From: an uncultured Dorea sp.
GTDB lineage: Bacteria; Bacillota_A; Clostridia; Lachnospirales; Lachnospiraceae
Length of the DNA stretch: 52,227 nt
Direction of reading: 5' to 3'
Assembly (NCBI GenBank): GCA_910579015.1
Contig: CAJTRO010000025.1
Coordinates: 1 to 52,227 of the forward strand
Position numbers and translations under genes: made by a program. Below, one piece after another: positions 25,293 to 33,583 of this stretch; position 1 is the first letter of the stretch; the number at the start of each line of letters is the position of its first letter. The notes under the pieces are model-generated. The model did no database searches and was not told where the DNA came from. It saw only the letters and a list, made by a program, of their open reading frames with translations.

Positions 25293-25321
25293 ATATTAAT
25301 ACGAAGTTATCTGTAAGTCAA
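25293..25321 (-). promoter_or_regulatory. Promoter of the hdrBCA-flxDCBA-frdBA-fum-transporter operon
   Basis: Minus strand TTGACT (25316-25321), 17-base spacer, TAATAT (25293-25298), about 50 bases before hdrB. It implies independent transcription from the dehydrogenase gene 111 bases upstream. I see no clear Rex site here. Confidence 0.65.
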
Positions 25322-25354
25322 TTATTCTGCGGTAACCGCCATTTATATCCAGCC

Positions 25355-26302
25355 TTACAATTCAATCTGAGCGATAACTTCCTTGAGCGCATCCGCACTT
25401 GCCTTAAGCTTCCCTACCTCTTCCTCGGTCAAAGTCATCGGGATCTTGCCCTGGATACCTTTCGGTCCCACAAGCGCAAGCGTACTTAAGCATACGTCCT
25501 CGATACCATATTCTCCATGCATCATGGATGAAACGGTGGTCACAGACTCAGACGCAGACATCAGGATGCTGCATAACCTGCAAACGCCTCTCGTAACCGC
25601 ATAGAAGGTCGCTCCCTTGTTCGCAATGATCTTACCGCCGGACTTCTGTACATAAGTAAGCATCGCGTCCTTATCCAGTTCCTTCTCCTCTTTTCCAAGA
25701 TGAGGCATCATCCTTACAAAATCATCCACATTGACGCCTGCGATCCTGGCCGCTGACCATGGGATAAATGATGTGTCTCCGTGCTCGCCAAATACATATG
25801 CATGAATATTCCTCTGTGCAACTTCGAAATGTTCGGAAAGTCCGCAGCGAAGTCTTGCGGAATCTAAGACAGTTCCAGAACCGATGATCTGATTCTCCGG
25901 AATACCTGAAATCTTCGTGAATACATAGGTCATGATATCAACCGGATTGCTTACAATGATATAAAGCGCCTTCGGTGCCGCCTTTACAATCTCCGGTGTG
26001 ATCTGCTTTAAGATATTAACGTTGGTCTGTGTCAGTTCGATCCTTGTCTGGCCCGGCTTACGCGCAATTCCGGATGTGATGATCACGATATCGGAATCCT
26101 TCGCATCCTCATAATCTCCTGCGACAATAGCTACCGGATCCCTGAAACAGGTTCCCTGCTCGATATCCATAACCTCGCCTTCTACCTTCTCCTTGTTGAT
26201 GTCGATCATTACGATCTCGGATGCCATGTCCTCACCGGATAATGTGTACGCAATTGTGGCGCCTACGCTTCCGGCTCCAATGATTGTGACTTTGCAGCTC
26301 AT
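25355..26302 (-). CDS. ldh: L-lactate/malate dehydrogenase family protein
   Basis: A 315-residue NAD-dependent 2-hydroxyacid dehydrogenase. It has the nucleotide fold TIIGAGSVGATIAYTL, Asp34 favouring NAD, the catalytic His in GEHGDTSFIPWS and Arg87 in GQTR. Overall it looks like LDH (KGATFYAV, LTEEE helix), but the substrate-specificity residue in the mobile loop is Arg81 (ARKPGQTR), the malate dehydrogenase choice, where LDHs have Gln (NQKPGETR). The start is the ATG at 26302 after AAGGAG. A Rex-like operator covers its promoter. Its position beside a fumarase/fumarate reductase operon fits malate, but lactate remains possible. Confidence 0.85.
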   Translation of the reverse strand: MSCKVTIIGAGSVGATIAYTLSGEDMASEIVMIDINKEKVEGEVMDIEQGTCFRDPVAIVAGDYEDAKDSDIVIITSGIARKPGQTRIELTQTNVNILKQITPEIVKAAPKALYIIVSNPVDIMTYVFTKISGIPENQIIGSGTVLDSARLRCGLSEHFEVAQRNIHAYVFGEHGDTSFIPWSAARIAGVNVDDFVRMMPHLGKEEKELDKDAMLTYVQKSGGKIIANKGATFYAVTRGVCRLCSILMSASESVTTVSSMMHGEYGIEDVCLSTLALVGPKGIQGKIPMTLTEEEVGKLKASADALKEVIAQIEL

Positions 26303-26416
26303 GTTTTCTTCTCCTTCTCTATGCATTTTTACTGATTCAAGCGTATGGCTCGTTTTATATGCGCCAATACACCATGACGCACAAAAATCTGTCGTTTTCT
26401 GACGTCATCTGTATGT

Positions 26417-26445
26417 ATAATAGCACATTGATAATAAATTAACAA
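26417..26445 (-). promoter_or_regulatory. Promoter of the dehydrogenase gene
   Basis: Minus strand TTGTTA (26440-26445), a 17-base spacer and TATTAT (26417-26422). The -35 and spacer coincide with the Rex-like palindrome. Confidence 0.65.
26428..26445. promoter_or_regulatory. Rex-type redox operator
   Basis: TTGATAA-TAAA-TTAACAA matches the clostridial Rex consensus TTGTTAA-N4-TTAACAA with one difference. It overlaps the -35 and spacer of the ldh-type promoter, where NAD-bound Rex would block RNA polymerase; a high NADH/NAD ratio would relieve it. Confidence 0.7.
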
Positions 26446-26532
26446 GGTTTTTGTCTCTGGAAATTTCAACAATATATTTCGCTTATGCCCTCTCTTTTCT
26501 ATCTATTTTGCCGAAACGCCTAAAACCCGCCT

Positions 26533-26571
26533 AAAAAGGCTGTTCTCCCATATAACTATGGGAAAACAGCC
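26533..26571 (-). terminator. Terminator after the Asn/Asp-rich lipoprotein gene
   Basis: A 15-base arm (26538-26552) pairs with 26557-26571 except for one internal mismatch, loop of four, and on the minus strand it is followed by five T. Confidence 0.85.
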
Positions 26572-26587
26572 CTTCTTAGAACAAAAA

Positions 26588-26932
26588 TTAATCTCTCATT
26601 TTATTGTCATTATTATCGTTGTTGTCTGTCCCGTCCAGGGCGTCTCCGACATCATCCACATCGTCACGGATATCGTCGCCGATCTCATCGGCTATATTGT
26701 CTCCGTCCTTTCTGTCTTTGTCGTCGTCCACACCGTCCGTTGCATCGTTGGTGTTATTGTTGTTATTGTTGTCATTCGTGTTATTGCCGTCATTAGTGTT
26801 GTTGTTACTGTCGCTTGCCGCGTTGTTATTGGCCGCATTATCATCTGCATCGCCGTCGCTTCCGCAGGCGGCAAGGCCAAGCACCGCTCCCGTGCACATA
26901 AGAATCAGTACCATCTTCTTTAACTGTTTCAT
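26588..26932 (-). CDS. Asn/Asp-rich low-complexity lipoprotein
   Basis: A 114-residue predicted surface lipoprotein: signal peptide with lipobox LAAC (Cys23), then an almost purely Asn/Asp/Thr/Gly/Ala mature part including runs of five or six Asn and many Asp pairs. There is no recognisable domain; the acidic chain could be a spacer or bind divalent cations, which is a guess. It has an AAGGGAG ribosome binding site and a strong terminator 17 bases after the stop, so it is an independent gene. The repetitive AAC/AAT codons make the tract prone to length change. The plus-strand frames across it are translations of the same repeat and not genes. Confidence 0.8.
   Translation of the reverse strand: MKQLKKMVLILMCTGAVLGLAACGSDGDADDNAANNNAASDSNNNTNDGNNTNDNNNNNNTNDATDGVDDDKDRKDGDNIADEIGDDIRDDVDDVGDALDGTDNNDNNDNKMRD
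26747..26814. repeat. Imperfect GTT/ATT trinucleotide repeat in the lipoprotein gene
   Basis: On the plus strand GTTATTGTT-type triplets recur, encoding the Asn-rich tract on the minus strand. All units are multiples of three, so slippage would keep the frame. Confidence 0.65.
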
Positions 26933-27056
26933 GTCGTATTCTCCCTTTCATGTATGATGATCTACCAAGTAAAACTTGTATTTGTAATATCTGCAAAAGA
27001 AAGGATAATATACGTTTTTCTGTCATATTAAAGATGGTATTTTTTTCAAATATTAA

Positions 27057-29009
27057 CTAAACACGCTCTGCAATCTGCCCGCTCCTGTAAGCTTCAAGCA
27101 ATACCTCCAGATCCGCGATCTGCTCTCTCAGGTCCCGTCCTACGTCCGTATCGCCTACCAGCTTCCGCTCCAGAACACGGTTGACGATCACACTGTCCGA
27201 ATGGATATCGCTCTCCCGCTCTATCGCGGCCTCCGTAGACTCAAAAGGCTCATGGGCAACCAGGATCAGCCCGTAGGAATTGGAGATCAGCGTATAACCC
27301 GCAATCCCCGTCTCCTTCTGATACGCACGGGAGAATCCCCCGTCGATGACCATGACCTTGCCGCCGCACTTGACCGGGCTCTCTCCGTTCTTACTCTTGA
27401 CCGGCACATGTCCGTTGATGATATGGGTGTCTTTTGAAGGCAGTCCAAATTCCTTAAGGATCCTGTTCACCACCTTCTCCTCCTCAAGAAAGCTGTAATA
27501 TGGATTCTTCGTCTCCTTATGCGTCTCTTTCTCCGCAATGAAATACCGCTCGAACGTCGCCATCTTATCCTTGCCAAAGAGCGGCGAACCTTCGCTGAGC
27601 CAGATATACCACATCATATCCCTGCCCCGCTCCCGCTCCTTCTGATCCAGCGCGTGGAAGCCTTTTCTCACATAGCTCTCCAAGATCTCATACAGACTCT
27701 TTCCCTTGTAGGAATGTCCGTAGATACGCACAGACTTAAGGCTCCCGTCCGCATTCAGCGGGACACAGCCATGGTAGAGCAGATTGTTGTTATAGACCTT
27801 ATAAAGCGCCCCCTTATTCAGCAGAAAACGCATATGACGCTGTAACTTCTCACAGTTTAAGAACGCCTGTTCCAGGCGCTTCATGATATCTTCCTCTTCC
27901 CGCGTCAGCGAATACGGCTTCTTTGGATCTATGGTCGGGAAATTCTTATCCAGCATCTCATAGGTCTTGCCGTTGATCTCTATTGTGCCCTTCTCATAAT
28001 CAATTCGGTGGAGCAGATTCCGGTCATCCATTCTAAAGCCCGGATTCTTCCTGATGATCTGCCCCTCAACCTTGAACTGTATCACCGAGATCGCCTTATG
28101 CATCTTGATATCCATCAGCATCTCATTCTTACCGTGTCCGGAATCCCCCTTAAGCTGGAAACAGCTGCAAGGATCGTCCTTATACGTGTTCAGTGCAAAT
28201 GTCGCCAGAGGAAGCAGGTTGATCCCGTACCCCTCCTCAAGGATATCCAGATTGCCGTATCTTGCGCAGATACGGATCACGTTGGCGATACATCCTCTCT
28301 GGCCTGCCGCCGCTCCCATCCACAGCACATCATGGTTGCCCCACTGGATATCCACAGAATGATGCGCGATCAGCTTGTCCATGATCACATGCGGTCCCGG
28401 TCCTCTGTCGTAGATATCTCCCACGATATGCAGATGATCCACCGTCAGCCTCTGGATCAGCTCGCTCAGTGCGATGATGAATTCCTCAGCCCTTCCTATC
28501 CTGATGATCGTACTCACAATAGAATTATAGTAGGAATTCTTGTCAGTCACGTCGGCCTTCTCCGTGATCAGCTCCTCGATCACATAGGCGAAATCCTCCG
28601 GCAGCGACTTTCTTACCTTGGACCTGGTGTATTTGCTCGCCGCCCGGCGGCTGATCTTGATCAGCCGGTACAGTGTAATCTTATACCAGTCCTCCATGTT
28701 ATCCTCTTCCCGCTTGATCCGCTCCATCTTCTCCTTCGGATAATAAATAAGAGTAGCAAGAGCCTGTTTGTTCCTGCTACTCATAGTATTCCCGAAGACG
28801 TCATCGACTTTACGGCGCACTGCTCCCGAACCGTTCTTAAGCACATGGGAAAATGCCTCATATTCCCCATGGATATCCGTAAGGAAATGCTCCGTTCCTT
28901 TCGGAAGGTTCAGGATCGCTTGCAGATTGATAATCTCCGTCGATGCCTTTGCGATGGTCGGATACAGCTGGGAAAGTCTCTCGAGATAACGTACATCCAG
29001 TTCTTTCAT
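27057..29009 (-). CDS. fbp: Fructose-1,6-bisphosphatase class III
   Basis: The Bacillota-type gluconeogenic phosphatase that hydrolyses fructose 1,6-bisphosphate to fructose 6-phosphate. About 650 residues, the usual size, with calcineurin-like metallophosphatase motifs FLTDIHGEYEAF, VGDIYDRGPGP and WGNHDVLWMG and later NGHVPVKSKNGE. The ATG at 29009 lies six bases after GGGAGG; the ATG two codons upstream abuts that site. It stands alone between dapB and the lipoprotein gene, and no firm promoter was found in the 70 bases before it. The class is unrelated in fold to E. coli Fbp. Confidence 0.95.
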   Translation of the reverse strand: MKELDVRYLERLSQLYPTIAKASTEIINLQAILNLPKGTEHFLTDIHGEYEAFSHVLKNGSGAVRRKVDDVFGNTMSSRNKQALATLIYYPKEKMERIKREEDNMEDWYKITLYRLIKISRRAASKYTRSKVRKSLPEDFAYVIEELITEKADVTDKNSYYNSIVSTIIRIGRAEEFIIALSELIQRLTVDHLHIVGDIYDRGPGPHVIMDKLIAHHSVDIQWGNHDVLWMGAAAGQRGCIANVIRICARYGNLDILEEGYGINLLPLATFALNTYKDDPCSCFQLKGDSGHGKNEMLMDIKMHKAISVIQFKVEGQIIRKNPGFRMDDRNLLHRIDYEKGTIEINGKTYEMLDKNFPTIDPKKPYSLTREEEDIMKRLEQAFLNCEKLQRHMRFLLNKGALYKVYNNNLLYHGCVPLNADGSLKSVRIYGHSYKGKSLYEILESYVRKGFHALDQKERERGRDMMWYIWLSEGSPLFGKDKMATFERYFIAEKETHKETKNPYYSFLEEEKVVNRILKEFGLPSKDTHIINGHVPVKSKNGESPVKCGGKVMVIDGGFSRAYQKETGIAGYTLISNSYGLILVAHEPFESTEAAIERESDIHSDSVIVNRVLERKLVGDTDVGRDLREQIADLEVLLEAYRSGQIAERV

Positions 29010-29079
29010 AGCCATCCTCCCTTGTAAAATATATATCTTCTCTTCCGTATACTATATGTGTATCCGGCGTCACTCTCCA

Positions 29080-29838
29080 TCAAAACCGGATCACATCCGA
29101 CATGTCGTACATACCGGCCGGCTTGCCGGCAAGAAACTTCGCGGCCTCCACAGCCCCTTTGCCAAACACGGCCTTGGAATAAGCCGTATGCTTGAATTCG
29201 ATCACCTCGTCGGCTCCCGCAAATATCACTTCATGGTCACCGACGATCGTCCCGCCGCGGACCGCCGAGATCCCCATCTCCTTCTTATCCCGTTTCTTTC
29301 TCTCCTTACTCCTGTCATATACATATTCATATGCGCCGTCCATCGCTTCATTCATGGAATCCGCCAGTGCAAGCGCCGTCCCGCTGGGCGCGTCTACCTT
29401 CTGGTTGTGATGGCGCTCTACCAGTTCGATATCAAATCCAGCCGTTCCAAGCACCTTCACTGCATCCTTGAGAAGCTTAAGCAGCAGATTGATCCCAAGA
29501 GACATATTGGCAGACTTAAGCACTGCCGTCTTCTCGGACGCCTCCTTCACCTTCTTAAGCTGCTCCTCTGACAATCCCGTTGTACACAGCACAACCGGGA
29601 TCTTCCTGTCTGCGCAGTAATCAAGAAGCGGATCCACAGCCTGCGCATTGGAGAAATCTATCACGACATCCGCCTCCACACCGCACTGCTCAATACTCTC
29701 AAACACAGGGTAATCGTTGGGGATCCCTGTGTAAGTATCAATCCCCGCCGCAATCTCTATCCCTTCATCGGACTTGACAAGACCGGTGATCACCTGCCCC
29801 ATCTTACCGTTGCATCCATGCATGACCGCACGTACCAT
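29080..29838 (-). CDS. dapB: 4-hydroxy-tetrahydrodipicolinate reductase
   Basis: Second step of the diaminopimelate/lysine branch shared with peptidoglycan synthesis; uses NAD(P)H. The 252-residue protein has the N-terminal nucleotide motif HGCNGKMGQ and the catalytic/substrate block VERHHNQKVDAPSGTA. The start has GAGGAGG, and it lies 22 bases after dapA, so the two enzymes of consecutive steps share a transcript. Confidence 0.95.
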   Translation of the reverse strand: MVRAVMHGCNGKMGQVITGLVKSDEGIEIAAGIDTYTGIPNDYPVFESIEQCGVEADVVIDFSNAQAVDPLLDYCADRKIPVVLCTTGLSEEQLKKVKEASEKTAVLKSANMSLGINLLLKLLKDAVKVLGTAGFDIELVERHHNQKVDAPSGTALALADSMNEAMDGAYEYVYDRSKERKKRDKKEMGISAVRGGTIVGDHEVIFAGADEVIEFKHTAYSKAVFGKGAVEAAKFLAGKPAGMYDMSDVIRF

Positions 29839-29860
29839 CTTAAAGTCCTCCTCATGTCTC

Positions 29861-30751
29861 TTATGCCAGTGTGATCCCGTAATCCTTCATTGCCTTCGCA
29901 AGAGACGCCTCGTGCTCCTTCGTAAGCTCTGTAAGAGGCATACGCAGTCCTCCACAGTCCATACCCATCAGCTGCATCGCCTTCTTTACCGGAATCGGGT
30001 TCACCTCGCAGAACAGCTGCTCGATCAGCGGAAGCGCCTCAAGCTGCATCCTTGCGCTTCCCTTCACATCGCCTTCAAAATACTTCGCACAGATGTCATG
30101 CGTCTGCCTCGGCGCCACATTAGAGAGCACTGAGATGACTCCCCTGCCTCCCAGCGACAGAAGCGGAACGATCTGGTCGTCATTCCCGGAATACAGGTCG
30201 ATGTTCCCGTCCGTCAGCGCCATGATCCTTGCCACCTGTCCGATATTGCCGGAGGCTTCCTTGATCCCTACAATATTATCCACACCATTCACAAGCGCGG
30301 CCACCGTCGCCGGTTCGATATTGCACCCGGTACGGCTCGCCACACTGTACATGATGATCGGTGTCTTAACTTCCTTTGCGACCGCAGTATAGTGGCCGGC
30401 AAGCCCGGCCTGTGTCGCCTTATTATAGTACGGAGTAACAAGCAGCAGTCCGTCCGCTCCATATTCCTCCGCCTCCTTGGACATCTCTATCGCTGTCCTG
30501 GTACAGTTCGAACCTGTCCCTGCAATGACCGGAATCCTTCCCTTCGTCCGCTCGATCGTAAACTTCACGCACTCTAGATGCTCTTCCTCCGTCATCGTGG
30601 CCGATTCCCCTGTCGTCCCACATATAATAATACTGTCCGTTCCGTTCTCACAGTGAAAATCAATCAGTTCATCCAGCCTGTCATAATCAATACTTTCATC
30701 TGATTTAAATGGTGTGACGATCGCCACGCCGGCTCCTTCAAAAATAGCCAT
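29861..30751 (-). CDS. dapA: 4-hydroxy-tetrahydrodipicolinate synthase
   Basis: Condenses pyruvate and aspartate semialdehyde, committing carbon to diaminopimelate and lysine. The 296 residues form an aldolase barrel with GTTGESATMTEEEH, TPYYNK (Tyr), the pyruvate-binding Schiff-base Lys in GIKEASGN, and SGND. The start is the ATG at 30751 after AGGAGG; six more in-frame residues upstream contain that site. A near-consensus promoter lies 60 bases upstream. No lysine riboswitch is apparent in the short leader. Confidence 0.95.
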   Translation of the reverse strand: MAIFEGAGVAIVTPFKSDESIDYDRLDELIDFHCENGTDSIIICGTTGESATMTEEEHLECVKFTIERTKGRIPVIAGTGSNCTRTAIEMSKEAEEYGADGLLLVTPYYNKATQAGLAGHYTAVAKEVKTPIIMYSVASRTGCNIEPATVAALVNGVDNIVGIKEASGNIGQVARIMALTDGNIDLYSGNDDQIVPLLSLGGRGVISVLSNVAPRQTHDICAKYFEGDVKGSARMQLEALPLIEQLFCEVNPIPVKKAMQLMGMDCGGLRMPLTELTKEHEASLAKAMKDYGITLA

Positions 30752-30811
30752 TCGTAATCCTCCTGACATTCATATTATTCATGATCATATTCTTTTTAAT
30801 GATTTATAGAA

Positions 30812-30840
30812 ATTCTATCATCAATCAAATATGATGTCAA
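30812..30840 (-). promoter_or_regulatory. Near-consensus promoter of dapA-dapB
   Basis: Minus strand consensus TTGACA (30835-30840), 17-base spacer, TAGAAT (30812-30817), within the 99-base gap after the SSB-like gene. Confidence 0.75.
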
Positions 30841-30850
30841 TGAAAGTTCT

Positions 30851-31480
30851 CTAATCTTCCGGACATTCCAGCTTACTTACAGATACCTCATACGCAACCC
30901 TCTTCTCCGTCTCGGTCTCCGTCAGTTTCTTGATATATTCCCTGCTCTGGATCCTTCCAATGATCTGAACATGCTCGCCAACTTCAAAAGTAGAAGCAAA
31001 TCTTGCATTCCTCCCCCAGCAGATGCATGGTATGTAATCCGACTTTCCATAAGGTCTGTTCACGGCAAGCAGAAGATCCGCGATCTCTCTCCCAAGAGGC
31101 GTCTTGCGGTAGACCGGCAGTTTGCATATGTAACCGTCCAGGAAGATATTATTCGTCTTCGCCCCGTCAAGCTCCTCATCAATAAATTCCACCTCCCGGA
31201 CAAACACAGAGAGTACAAGCCGGTTCTTCTGCTCATCATGCCGGTTGTAGGAGCGGAACTGCCCGCTTACCATAATAAACTCTCCCGTATAATCCTGCGA
31301 CACATCAATTAGTCTCTCCGAGATCATCAGCGGAATATTGTCCTCCGAGTTGCTGAGACGCTTCACATTCACATCCACCATGTAGAACCCTTCTCCATAT
31401 ACTTCATGACTGAAAATAAACGGGGATGCGATCTCTCCCATAATGGTCACCTGGTTGTTTTCAATAATCTTATCTGACAT
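30851..31480 (-). CDS. SSB-like single-stranded DNA-binding protein with two OB segments
   Basis: A 209-residue protein with two consecutive SSB-like OB-fold segments: residues about 8-100 (NNQVTIMGEIASPFIFSHEV, FRSYNR) and about 110-205 (NNIFLDGYICKLPVYRKTPLG, DYIPCICWGRNARFASTFEV, VQIIGRIQSREY). The second keeps the SSB pattern well. It lacks the acidic C-terminal tip of replicative SSB, so it is probably an accessory single-stranded DNA-binding protein. The start is taken at the ATG at 31480 after AAGGGAG; the frame continues upstream without support. It is divergent from typA. Confidence 0.75.
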   Translation of the reverse strand: MSDKIIENNQVTIMGEIASPFIFSHEVYGEGFYMVDVNVKRLSNSEDNIPLMISERLIDVSQDYTGEFIMVSGQFRSYNRHDEQKNRLVLSVFVREVEFIDEELDGAKTNNIFLDGYICKLPVYRKTPLGREIADLLLAVNRPYGKSDYIPCICWGRNARFASTFEVGEHVQIIGRIQSREYIKKLTETETEKRVAYEVSVSKLECPED

Positions 31481-31595
31481 AATCTTACAATCTCCCTTCC
31501 TCTGAATCGTATTTTGAGTTGTCAAGCATTCCCGCAGTTTGTGCAGGTTCATTATCTAGTTTATGACGCATATTCCTGTTTTAGAACCAAAATAC

Positions 31596-31623
31596 TTGTA
31601 AATTTTAAAAAATATGATAAACT
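31596..31623 (+). promoter_or_regulatory. Candidate promoter of typA
   Basis: TTGTAA (31596-31601), 16-base spacer, TAAACT (31618-31623). Transcription would start just before the structured leader. Confidence 0.5.
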
Positions 31624-31643
31624 AGGTTGTTGAGTGACGCGAA

Positions 31644-31724
31644 GGTTACTACCCTGCTGTTTACTTGCCAGCCGATATCTGCCGCAAAACCGCAGATATA
31701 TTATAATATCTAAAACAGGTAACC
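31644..31724 (+). ncRNA. Structured 5' leader of typA
   Basis: GGTTAC (31644-31649) pairs with GTAACC (31719-31724), and CTGTTT (31657-31662) with AAACAG (31713-31718), giving a two-part closing stem. Inside, ATATCTGC (31675-31682) pairs perfectly with GCAGATAT (31692-31699). The structure lies between the promoter and the ribosome binding site. I do not recognise a known riboswitch. It may be a cis-regulatory RNA. Confidence 0.5.
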
Positions 31725-31756
31725 CGTGAAAAATATTAAGAAAAGAGGATGATAAT

Positions 31757-33583
31757 ATGAACACAAAGCGGGAAGATGTACGAAATATAGCAATCATCGC
31801 ACATGTTGACCACGGAAAGACCACGCTGGTGGACGAATTATTGAAGCAAAGCGGAGTATTCCGTGAGAATCAGGCCGTAGAAGAACGTGTGATGGACTCT
31901 AACGATATTGAGAGGGAGCGGGGCATCACGATCCTCTCCAAGAATACAGCCGTCTATTATAATGGAACAAAGATCAACATCATCGACACTCCGGGACACG
32001 CAGACTTCGGCGGAGAGGTGGAGCGCGTGCTTAAGATGGTCAACGGCGTCATTCTTGTGGTGGACGCCTTCGAAGGCGCCATGCCCCAGACCAAATTCGT
32101 ACTGCGAAAAGCGCTGGAATTAAGCCTTCCGGTGATCGTGTGCATCAACAAGATCGACCGTCCGGAGGCCAGACCGGATGAGGTGATCGACGAGGTACTT
32201 GAACTATTCATGGATCTTGACGCCTCCGACGACCAGTTAGACTGTCCTTTCGTCTATGCGTCTGCCAAGTCAGGGATCGCGGTCCTTGACCTTACGGACG
32301 AGGAACGGGATATGAAACCGCTCTTCGAGACGATCCTTGACTATATCCCTGCACCGCAGGGCGATCCTGATGCAGATACCCAGGTACTGATCAGTACCAT
32401 TGACTATAATGAATATGTCGGCCGGATCGGCATCGGAAAGGTGGACAACGGCACGATACGCGTCGGCATGGACGCCGTCGTTGTGAATGCGCACGACACG
32501 GACCGTCAGGAGAAGGTCCGCATCAGCAAGCTTTATGAGTTTGACGGACTGAACAAGGTAGAAGTGAAGGAAGCCTCCATCGGCTCTATCGTCGCGATCT
32601 CAGGCATCTCGGATATCTCCATCGGCGATACCATCTGTTCCCCGGAGAATCCGACGGCCATCCCGTTCCAGAAGATTTCCGAGCCGACCATCGCCATGCA
32701 GTTCATCGTCAATGACAGTCCCTTTGCAGGATTAGAGGGCAAATATGTGACCTCAAGACATCTGCGCGACCGTCTGTTCAGAGAGCTCAACACAGACGTA
32801 AGCCTCCGGGTAGAAGAATCCGAGAGCACCGACAGCTTCAAGGTATCAGGACGTGGAGAACTGCATCTTTCCGTACTGATCGAAAATATGCGCCGGGAAG
32901 GTTACGAATTCGCCGTGAGCAAAGCGGAGGTCTTATATAAGAAGGATGAGAACGGAAAGCTTTTAGAGCCTATGGAGACCGCCTACATCGACGTCCCCGA
33001 CGAATTCACCGGAACAGTCATAGAGAAGCTGAGCCAGCGCAAGGGAGAACTACAGAACATGGGCACCTCCAACGGAGGCTATACCCGCCTGGAATTCCAG
33101 ATCCCTGCCCGCGGCCTGATCGGATACCGCGGAGAATTCTTAACCGATACAAAGGGAAATGGTATCATGAATACCGCTTTCGACGGATATGCTCCTTATA
33201 AGGGAGATATCCAGTACCGCAAGAGCGGTTCCCTGATCGCATTCGAGACGGGAGAATCCGTTACTTACGGACTGTTTGGCGCCCAGGAGCGCGGGATCCT
33301 CTTTATCGGTCCCGGCGAGAAGGTATACTCCGGCATGGTCATCGGCCAGAATGCCAAGACGGACGATATCGAGGTGAACGTCTGCAAAACGAAGCATCTG
33401 ACCAACACGCGTTCATCCAGCGCGGATGAGGCGCTCCGCCTGACACCGCCTAAGATCTTAAGCCTTGAAGAAGCGCTGGACTTCATCGACACGGATGAAT
33501 TGCTTGAGGTCACCCCGAAAACACTCCGGATCCGCAAGAAGATCCTGGATCCCAAAATGAGAAAACGAGGAAACCGATCATGA
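31757..33583 (+). CDS. typA: Ribosome-associated translational GTPase TypA/BipA
   Basis: A 608-residue translation-factor GTPase that binds ribosomes and helps 50S assembly and growth under stress, notably cold. It has the G motifs AHVDHGKTTL, RGITI, DTPGHADFGGEVERV and NKID, EF-G-like domains and the TypA-specific C-terminal domain. The ribosome binding site is AGAGGA. It is followed by a PAP2 gene with a four-base ATGA overlap. An 80-base structured leader precedes it. Confidence 0.96.
   Translation: MNTKREDVRNIAIIAHVDHGKTTLVDELLKQSGVFRENQAVEERVMDSNDIERERGITILSKNTAVYYNGTKINIIDTPGHADFGGEVERVLKMVNGVILVVDAFEGAMPQTKFVLRKALELSLPVIVCINKIDRPEARPDEVIDEVLELFMDLDASDDQLDCPFVYASAKSGIAVLDLTDEERDMKPLFETILDYIPAPQGDPDADTQVLISTIDYNEYVGRIGIGKVDNGTIRVGMDAVVVNAHDTDRQEKVRISKLYEFDGLNKVEVKEASIGSIVAISGISDISIGDTICSPENPTAIPFQKISEPTIAMQFIVNDSPFAGLEGKYVTSRHLRDRLFRELNTDVSLRVEESESTDSFKVSGRGELHLSVLIENMRREGYEFAVSKAEVLYKKDENGKLLEPMETAYIDVPDEFTGTVIEKLSQRKGELQNMGTSNGGYTRLEFQIPARGLIGYRGEFLTDTKGNGIMNTAFDGYAPYKGDIQYRKSGSLIAFETGESVTYGLFGAQERGILFIGPGEKVYSGMVIGQNAKTDDIEVNVCKTKHLTNTRSSSADEALRLTPPKILSLEEALDFIDTDELLEVTPKTLRIRKKILDPKMRKRGNRS

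Noticed and set aside
25244..25354. Rex site at the hdr operon promoter
   Set aside because: TTTTGACAAAA and nearby AT-rich sequence lack the spaced TTGTTAA/TTAACAA halves; only the upstream dehydrogenase promoter has a convincing site.
26558..26957. Two plus-strand frames rich in Val/Ile or Leu/Ser over the lipoprotein gene
   Set aside because: They are alternative readings of the Asn/Asp codon repeat; the minus strand has a lipobox, ribosome binding site and terminator.
28008..29027. Plus-strand open frame of 339 codons opposite fbp
   Set aside because: Lies wholly over the conserved fbp coding sequence, with no translation signal or domain.
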